From Haberlea rhodopensis (taxonomy: Eukaryota; Streptophyta; Magnoliopsida; Lamiales; Gesneriaceae): a stretch of DNA of 64,000 bases. This document shows, one piece after another, positions 56,828-64,000 of this stretch. Made by a program: the position numbers and the translations under genes. The stretch is taken from assembly GCA_907163345.1 (NCBI GenBank), contig CAJQUN010000021.1, positions 2,418,001-2,482,000 on the forward strand. Reading direction: 5' to 3'. Each line of letters begins with the position of its first letter. The stretch's first letter is position 1. The notes under the pieces were generated by a model. The model had not been told where the DNA came from, ran no database searches, and worked only from the letters and a program-made list of their open reading frames with translations.

Positions 56828-58179
56828 ATGGCTTTAAATCTTGAAAAAAGAGCTGTGGGAATTTTGTTTTTGTTCATTTTTACTTCAATATTTCACTTGT
56901 CAGCTGGGACTGTTTATTTTGTTGGAGAGTCTGCAGGCTGGACTACCATTGGAAATGTGGACTACAAGCAATGGGCAGCCACAAAGAACTTTCAAGTTGG
57001 TGATGTTATAGGCATGTCCTTTAATCTTCCAATTACTATAATTGTTTTTTCTTGTTCTGTGCTTGGATTACGGTGCTTCGAATCATGTTTATTTTCTTGA
57101 TCGATACACAGTTTGTTATTCTCTGAGGAAAAGACACAAAATCGAGTGTGTAAAATGAATTACATGCAAAGTTTGCTCTACCCTAAGTGGTGTTGATATA
57201 TATATATATTTTAGAACCCAGAGACGAGTGGGTTAAAAAAATAACTTCCACTATCTAAAGGATTTGGTCGATGATGTCCCTATAAAGGTATAGAGTTTGA
57301 TTGATGCTACCTTTAAGAGACTGTCTTTAAAGGTAGATCAACCATGAAATGCGAATATTCTCATCCAACGGTAACTACCACACGGGCAGTACTACTAAAC
57401 TTTATCTAAAGTATAAGATTTGGAGTTCGATGACGACCATCTAAAGTAAACTTAAATTCTAGTTTATCTTCTTGTTTATACGTTCATTCCAAGTTTGCTT
57501 TGATTAAAATTTCACAAAATTGCACGCCTTAATGATGATGCCCAAACTTTTCACTTTTACATGTACCAATTGTCCCTCGTGTAGCTTAGGGAATTTTAAG
57601 TGGAATAAGGTAGGTGTTTCGACATAATCTGCACGACTCAAGTAAAGTGCAGTTTTGGGGAAAAAATGGTAATTTTGAACCTGAAAAAAGGCATTTTAAT
57701 CACAGAATCATGATTTTCTTTTATGCTAAATAACAAGGCAGTTACTTGTGTTTTTTTTAATCCAGATGAAATTATTTAAATTTTGGTTCCATGTTTCAGT
57801 TTTCGTATACAATCCACAATTCCACAACGTGATGCAAGTGCCACATGCTGACTACAAGGCGTGCAATGCATCTTCTTCCCCTATCTTGACTCGTACAACT
57901 GGAAATGATACCATAACCATTAATTCTCATGGCCACCACTTCTTCCTATGTGGAGTACCGGGTCATTGTCAAGCGGGGCAGAAAGTCGATATCAATGTAC
58001 TACGTGCTACTTCAATCATACCTGGACCCTCGGGATCCCCCTTTCTGATTCCTGAAGTTAAAGTACCTGCACCTTCTCCCAGTGATGCAGCTCCACTGCC
58101 CACTCTATGCCTCGAACACTATGCTAAAGCTTGGATTACCATTGCTATTTTCCTCTGTATTTCTCAAGTTCTAAGTTAA
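56828..58179 (+). CDS. phytocyanin, stellacyanin/mavicyanin-like, GPI-anchored (2 exons)
   Basis: Exons 56828-57011 and 57800-58179 give 187 residues. A signal peptide covers about 1-26. The cupredoxin domain covers about 27-131. Type 1 copper ligands are H70, C112, H117 and axial Q122 (stellacyanin type rather than Met). Disulfide partners are C83 and C118. A Pro/Ser-rich arabinogalactan-like segment (about 137-162) and a hydrophobic tail (about 170-187) predict a GPI anchor, so it is a cell-surface electron-transfer or signalling protein. The intron sits at the family's conserved place. Only exon 1 ending at 57011, followed by GC (AG|GCATGT), keeps phase 1 and restores the VGDVIVF motif, so it is a GC-AG intron. 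The nearby GT dinucleotides give the wrong phase. Early nodulin-like proteins are the nearest alternative. Confidence 0.92.
57012..57799 (+). other. intron of phytocyanin gene (GC-AG)
   Basis: 788 bp, starting GCATGTCC and ending TTTCAG. Its middle (about 57265-57365) contains words such as GATGCTACCTTTAAGAGACT and GAATATTCTCATCCAACG that resemble the MITE-like repeat at 50573-50709. Confidence 0.8.
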
Positions 58180-58676
58180 TAATAATAATAATAATGGATG
58201 AATGATCTTTTGTCTATGACTTGATAAATGTCTCACTTCCGAAAGAAACATTGTGTTATTTTTTCATTATGGCAGTTGCCAGAGCAATTCTTTCTTTTAT
58301 CAATATATATAAGAGACCTCAGAGCTATTGAGTACACCAGTTATTTCTTCTACATGATTATGGCATTTGCATCTTACCCGAATAAATAATATTACAAGCA
58401 CGTCGCCACCGGTTTCATTATTCAAGATCGACTACTAGGACCTATCTTTGCTATTGTGCTATAATTGGTTCCGAATCCCTAATTTTTGGGAGAATTTTTG
58501 TCTCTATTTTCCCTTTTAAGCATTGGGGAAATAATTAAATACACTATACAATATGCCTATAACCAACAAAAATTGAGGAAGGGAAATTAATCTCGAGTTC
58601 AAAAGAATGGAGGAAGCTGAAGAAACAGCCATCAGTGGTAATGGGAAGCAACATCAATACCGTGGACAACTTCAAA
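58180..58676. other. convergent 3' intergenic region
   Basis: 3' flanks of the phytocyanin (+) and CLC-d (-) genes, with stop codons 497 bp apart. An ATAATAATAATAATAAT run follows the phytocyanin stop. No other gene. Confidence 0.6.
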
Positions 58677-61600
58677 CTAGACGACCAAGAGTGGTTGCTC
58701 AGCATCTGATTTCCTCCTAATCACTCGTTTGTCACCTTGTTGATCCCTGCCAAAAGGAACAATGTGAATACTTAGGATGAACTAACAGTATGAATGCAAC
58801 GTATTGGGGAACCAAAAATCGAACAAGATGCAAAGTTGGGAAATGTGGTTTCTGAAGCAAAGAACGGTTTTCAAAATTTTTGTCAAGTATATCCATCACT
58901 GTCCAATTTTGCTTCCCGAAACTTGGATCTGGGCTTAAATCTTGACCTTGTTGGAGCTTTACTTTCAAATTTAAAACCTAAAGTACTGACAGAACTTCAC
59001 GCTTGACAATAAAGAGTCAAGAAGCAAGGATTAAACGTTAAAAAGAAAACAAACTCGCATCATAGTATACGACTGCCCACAATGAGAGAGAAATAAAAAG
59101 TTTGAAGGCAATAGGTAAAATAAAAATATAGCATCTCACGCAAGTTCACGACATGGATAAAGCAGCATAGAGACCTTACACTAGTGGATTGAAGCTCTAC
59201 AGCAACTGAGTCTTCGCTATCCTGCAAAGTAAAGAGCACATATTTCCAATTACATGGGACAAAAAATTCTCATTTAAAATAAGAGAGGATGGAGAACCTT
59301 AAGTACCTCGATTAAGAGATCCTTCCTAGTAATCATTCCAACAACACGAGAAGCGTGTGGAACAACAAGTAAATGTCTTAATCCCAGTTGACGAAATAGA
59401 TTATATACCTGAATTATCAGCATCATGTGCAATAGCATATATTATTATACCTAACTTTATAAGCGACGAAGTAACTCAATGACAAAATAACCGTAAACAA
59501 ACAGGGTCTGTTTACCTTCGTCAAAGACATGTCTTCAGGAACAACATAAGGGGAGGGATTCAAAAATGGAGAAAGATCAATGTACATCTCTAAATCATCC
59601 GGAGTAAGGTGAATGTTATCTATAGTTATTCCCTTACTAGAGACAGGCTTCACAAATTCGAAAAGATTGTGCCTGGATAGGCAACAAACTATTAGGTCTT
59701 TTCTAAGATTTTAAATGAACTACGCTGATGAAAAACTCTAGTTCACCTGATTGGCAGAGGTCCGCTTTCAGAAGGTAATGGACTATGTTGAAAATCCACC
59801 TTCGACTGAAGAAGTACCAGTAAATGACTGCAAGACATCATGTTTCTCAGTTAACAATTTCAATTACCTTAACAAATCACAAAATACTAAGATCAAGCCA
59901 TTCTATGTTTCCTCAAGCTAATAAGAAATTATAACTGAGTCCAACCTCCGCATTATAAGTCCAATAACGAGTGTTTCTCCGCTTCTTGCATGATCAATGA
60001 CCTGGATGACAGGGATAAAGAAATTATTAATGAGAATTCCAACACCTCGGAAAGGCAAAGATAACATCATAAAACTTCCGCTCACTGGAAAGCCATTGTG
60101 ATTGTTGCTCCTTAAAATAGAGAGCACATCCTCCACCTTTACAACACGAGGGAAGTAGACAACCTACAAGTGGTACGAAGAAAGCTGAAAACTTCAAAGG
60201 AGAAGATGAGGGAAAAATATGAAAAGTCTAAATAAAAAATAAAGCTTAACAACTATGAAAACCACAAAATTATATAATAAATTATTTACAGTCATATGAA
60301 AATGTGTAACAAAATCATCGTTTGAACCAGGCTTATGTTACAAACAAATTACTAACAAGCCCAACAGGCAGCCCGACCGAAAGAAACAGGAATCAAGCCA
60401 TGGAAGCCCAAAAGGAGAAACACACAAAATATATAGTCTATCAAAGAAGGAATAAAAGTCACGTGTACTAGGGGAAGGGTGGTTAGTCTGCTAGAGGTGA
60501 GAGAAGAGGATTAAAAGACAGTGGGAGGGCAACGTATGGTTCATTCAGAAATGTAGAGTGAGGATTTGTGTGCAGGCTTTTAGCTTGGGCAGGGAAGGTC
60601 TTCTTCCCTGAGTAACATTCAGTTTTTTAGGGTCTTTGAATTCCTTTACATTTCCAATTATATTCGCTCATATTTCAGCAATTACGTTCGTTTCCTTTCA
60701 ATTATTCTGCTGTGTCGTGTTATTGCAATTGTTCCCCTAACATCTTACATCCAAGGTAGTCTGCAAAAATCACATATACAGATCTTCCATACGCGTATTT
60801 CAAATTTTAAATTTCTGGAAAGATATAAGCACGGGATGAGAACCATCGATAACCTAACGTACAATATCTCATGTAACAATGATGACAAAACTACAAGATT
60901 ACAAATCAACTACTCATCAAAATCCATCACGGGAAAGGATACTGATATTTCAGTTTTTTTCATCACACTACCAATAGGAAAACTTTGGATCAGATACTGA
61001 ATGTAGCGCTTGCAACTAATGGAAAATAAAGCAATGGATTACAACCACCTTTTGACTTCCACATGCCTCCTTCGCCATCATATTCCTCATTTGATATTTT
61101 GGTCTAGATTCAAGTAAAGGAATGCCCCTTAATCGAGCTTGCTCTTCGTACAGGCCTTCGTTGAAAACATCACCAACAGCCTGCAAAGGATACGTACCAT
61201 TGAAAGTCAACACATAAAGCACACACAGGAGAAGAAAGTCCGAGACAAGGCTTTTGACACATCCTCCAGCTACAAATGAGTTTTCGCTTCATTTCTAAAG
61301 ATGTTTTATGAGAACAGGAAGGAGAGTCTTATTCACAATACATTATATGAGAGTTAGGTGCAGAAGGAAAAACAAAAGGGCATAAAAGAGAGAGATGAGA
61401 TAATTTTATAAAGTAGCGAGCAGCGAGCACTTCTTCCTATCCCTATCCTTTCCTCCCTAGTTTTTGTGGACATAGAGACATGGAGTTGATCACGGAAAAA
61501 ACCAAAGAATCACAGTATTTCTCTAAGTAGTTCTTTGATATCCAGTTTGGCACAAAAGACAGAAGGGATAAGAAAAAAAACCTTTGAAATGAGAAGAACC

Positions 61601-64000
61601 AGCATGATTAGAGGTAGTAGCTTTAGGTTATTTGTGATTTCAACCATAATAACACAAAGAGACACCGTCATCCGCATTGAGCCTCCTAGAAATGATGCAG
61701 CCCCTAATAGAGCATATCTGAAATTCCAGTCGTAGCATTACTAACATTTCAGATGTGGTAAGAGGAGACAAAGAAATGAGGATCTAAGAAACTACAAATA
61801 TATACACCCATCTCAGCAACGAAGACCACAAGGAGATTCAGGTATATTTGTTATGTTAAACACATACTCAAATTTTTTTTAACTTCAGAGCGAAAAATGT
61901 CAGTGATCAAAAGGAAGATTCACATCTTTTTTGTTATCAAATAGAACAACATTATAAAGAGACATATCTATAGTTATTGTCTCAGCAGTACATATATCAC
62001 ATTATGAACCGAAACAGAACAAAATTGCATCCAGTGTTACAGTATATTTGTTATGTTAAACACATATTTAATATTTTTTTTTAACTTCAGAGCGAAAAAT
62101 GTCAGTGATCAAGAGGAAGATTCACATCTTTTTTGTTATCAAATAGAACAACATTCTAAAGAGACATATCCATAGTTATTATCTCAGCAGTACATATATC
62201 ACGATATGAACCGAAAACAGAACAAAATTGCATCCAGTGGTACATCCAACTTGATAGGAGCCAGGTGACAAAAAAAAATTTATATATATATATATAGATA
62301 GAGAGAGAGAGAGAGAGATAGACATTAGAATTTAATGTAAAAGTGGACTCACGTTCCTTCTTCAATATTCAGCCTTCTATAGAAACTGACAACAAACATC
62401 CCAACCAGACGTCCGTAGGTTGAACCAATCATTATGCCAGGGATAAACTGACCAGCTGGAACAGCAGTACCAAAAGTGACTACTGCTAGGCTATAAAACA
62501 TAACCTGAAGAAGAAATCACCACAGAAGAATCTCATGAAGAAGGGCATAACACAATAAAATAATGGTGCGTGTTGCATTGAGACTGGACAGGTTAATAGT
62601 TAACTTCCAAAGTTTCTCTGCCAGATTAAACTGATGAAAGGTTTACTTGATAATGAAAACCAAGATGAAGTTCTAACATTTCAAACCATGAATATACAGA
62701 GATGAATTCACGCTGTGGTTTCATGTTGTTACTCCCTCAAAGAGTTGTTTAAGAAGAAATTTTTTGCATTAAAGCTAGATAGCTCTAGTGCCATGAAATA
62801 TTGCAAATTAAATTTAACACAAAAAAAAAACGGTTGTTACCAAAATTCACAGGCTTGAGATATATTATACAAAGACAAACTAAAATTTTGTCGCACAAAA
62901 TACAAGCTTATAAACAGAAACAAACCTGTGTGTTTTGTGCAGTTGAATATCACTTTGTTTGTGTATAAATTTCATTTATTCTTGAAATGAACAGCACATA
63001 GATAAGATTTATCATCACTTTGAACATAATGGAACATCACACATAGTATTCATGGAAAATCTGATATATTAATAAATTACCAAAAATGTCAGCAGGCTCT
63101 GCGCACTATATTCATGAATTGTTTTTGCAGTGAACAAATTTCTGATGGCATCATCCTGCACTTGTACATAAAGAATTAGCATAGCTACATTCCCCAAAAT
63201 GAACAAAAAAAGAATTGGGGAAAACTGCTGCTAACCTGAGTGTTGAAGAATATGGTTGCAAGATCATTATATTCCTTGTTTTTACCACAATAAAACTGTA
63301 ATTCCATAGATTGAGTAAAAAGTAGCACAAAACCAAACCCACCTACATAGAGGCAGGGACAGTAAAAGAGTATGGTTGTAGATTTTCTTACATTGACATA
63401 ATTCCCATACATCCCTGGAGGACGAGGACATTCAATGCCAGAATTAGCATCCCCTTCAGGGCACGGGGTGCATTTCTTGAAAAGTGGCAAACCAAATGAA
63501 ATAACTGAAGTTATCACAGATACTATACACACTTCAATAACCTGCAAGAATACTAAGAGTCAAATTTGTTTCATTGAGCAATCAAAGCATTTAAACCCAA
63601 TTCAGGAACATACTTTGACGCGATTCCCTCTCTTATGCAAGTGATTTCGGCGCAATCGAGTCATGTAAAGAGTAAGCTGATTAAAAAGAGCTCCTGTGCA
63701 CGAAAAAAATTCATAAATATCGAGAACTAAGAACCACCACTCATAAAATATTATATCATTTGGGTTATCCATATACCAAGAAGTCCCCCGATAACACCAA
63801 TAACAGCCATTGGCAACAATTCTTGAAACGAGTAATCCTCTTGGCCACTAGAAACAAACAAGAATTAGAAAGTAAACTGTCAACATTGAAGATCATATGA
63901 TAATAAGCCAAAATAACAAAAGACTAGGAAAGACGGAGGATGGAGAAAAAGTTCAATTCCTCACCCTGAGATGTCCCATATAATGAAACCTCCAGAGCCA
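58677..64000 (-). CDS. CLC-d: chloride channel/antiporter CLC-d, C-terminal 493 residues (5' part outside window)
   Basis: Exons, right to left: 64000-63965 (partial), 63847-63777, 63693-63614, 63541-63392, 63295-63236, 63155-63081, 62504-62353, 61717-61582, 61180-61049, 60163-60086, 60001-59946, 59827-59747, 59672-59516, 59408-59307, 59221-59175, 58746-58677. All have GT-AG borders and matching phases, and the stop is TAG 58679-58677. Seen are the membrane-domain segments ELLPMAVIGVIGG, the selectivity motif VPAGQFIPGIMIG, and SFLGGSMRMTVSLCVIMVEITNN. Then come two CBS domains (MRNMMAKEA...GLIMRS and DLSPFLNPSPY...GMITRKDLL) and a basic tail. The sequence matches plant CLC-d, a trans-Golgi Cl-/H+ transporter, rather than CLC-a/b/c. 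The last donor is used five bases downstream of an alternative GT at AGT|GTAAGG, because only that keeps the frame. Confidence 0.93.
60164..61048 (-). other. long CLC-d intron (885 bp)
   Basis: Intron between the exons at 61180-61049 and 60163-60086. It holds less AT-rich text near 60360-60560 (for example CAACAGGCAGCCCGACCG), possibly an old insertion, with no recognisable coding region. Confidence 0.6.
61842..62241. repeat. 200-bp tandem duplication in a CLC-d intron
   Basis: 61842-62040 and 62042-62241 are near-identical, beginning GTATATTTGTTATGTTAAAC and ending CATCCAGTG-TAC. They lie in the intron between the exons 62504-62353 and 61717-61582. A few substitutions and a poly-T length change separate the copies. 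Confidence 0.9.

Noticed and set aside
57000..57020. GT dinucleotides near 57005 as donor of the phytocyanin intron
   Set aside because: They give phase 0 or 2 while exon 2 requires phase 1, and they break the conserved cupredoxin sequence.
58732..58968. 78-codon minus-strand frame as an extra CLC-d exon
   Set aside because: It lies mostly in the last intron; only its end overlaps the true final exon, in a different frame.

Overview
The window is eukaryotic nuclear DNA from a flowering plant, very probably a eudicot. It has two confidently intron-containing plant genes, Ty1/copia retrotransposons primed by initiator-Met tRNA, small inverted-repeat elements, and an old endogenous pararetrovirus. 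The extra open reading frame behind the pol gene of the first retrotransposon looks like a family I associate with Lamiales genomes, but that is a weak guess. Most of the DNA, and nearly everything left of 45 kb, is transposable or viral.

Layout. 1-7404: 3' part of a decayed Sirevirus-like copia element (protease, integrase, RT, RNase H, an extra 3' ORF, PPT, LTR). 7472-8770: fragment of an endogenous caulimovirid (second ORF plus TATA box). 8771-12440: AT-rich, mostly featureless. 12440-25840: a nearly full-length endogenous caulimovirid on the minus strand, from a tRNA-Met primer site at its right end through coat-protein, movement-protein, protease, RT and RNase H remnants and a second ORF to a TATA box at its left end. 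It is split by a non-autonomous Sirevirus-like element (17749-22755) and a solo LTR (22791-24803, target duplication ATCCA). 26956-36833: a young copia element on the minus strand with 1.5-kb LTRs, followed by a truncated second copy of its leader. 36863-37090: a GGTGCACGA minisatellite. 38947-43429: an internally deleted copia element with target duplication AAAAT.

The right third is gene-bearing. It holds a DUF868 gene (45269-46174, +), a GPI-anchored phytocyanin gene (56828-58179, +, apparently with a GC-AG intron), and the 3' two thirds of a CLC-d-type chloride channel/antiporter gene (58677 to beyond 64000, minus, sixteen exons resolved here). The phytocyanin and CLC-d genes converge, with stop codons about 0.5 kb apart.

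Between these genes lie small inverted-repeat elements with visible target duplications: 47938-48297 (8 bp), 49011-49193 (9 bp), 51115-53035 (9 bp, a large foldback built of about 28 short repeats) and 53818-54286 (7-8 bp). There is also an undecorated inverted repeat at 50573-50709 and a perfect tandem TRIM retrotransposon at 54809-55372 (three 140-bp LTRs, two 72-bp cores, target duplication ATAAT).

I found no rRNA or tRNA gene, CRISPR array or bacterial-type operon. The most unusual structures are the nested endogenous virus, the GTGCACGA foldback, the tandem TRIM, the LTR-internal-LTR-partial-internal array, and the GC-AG intron.
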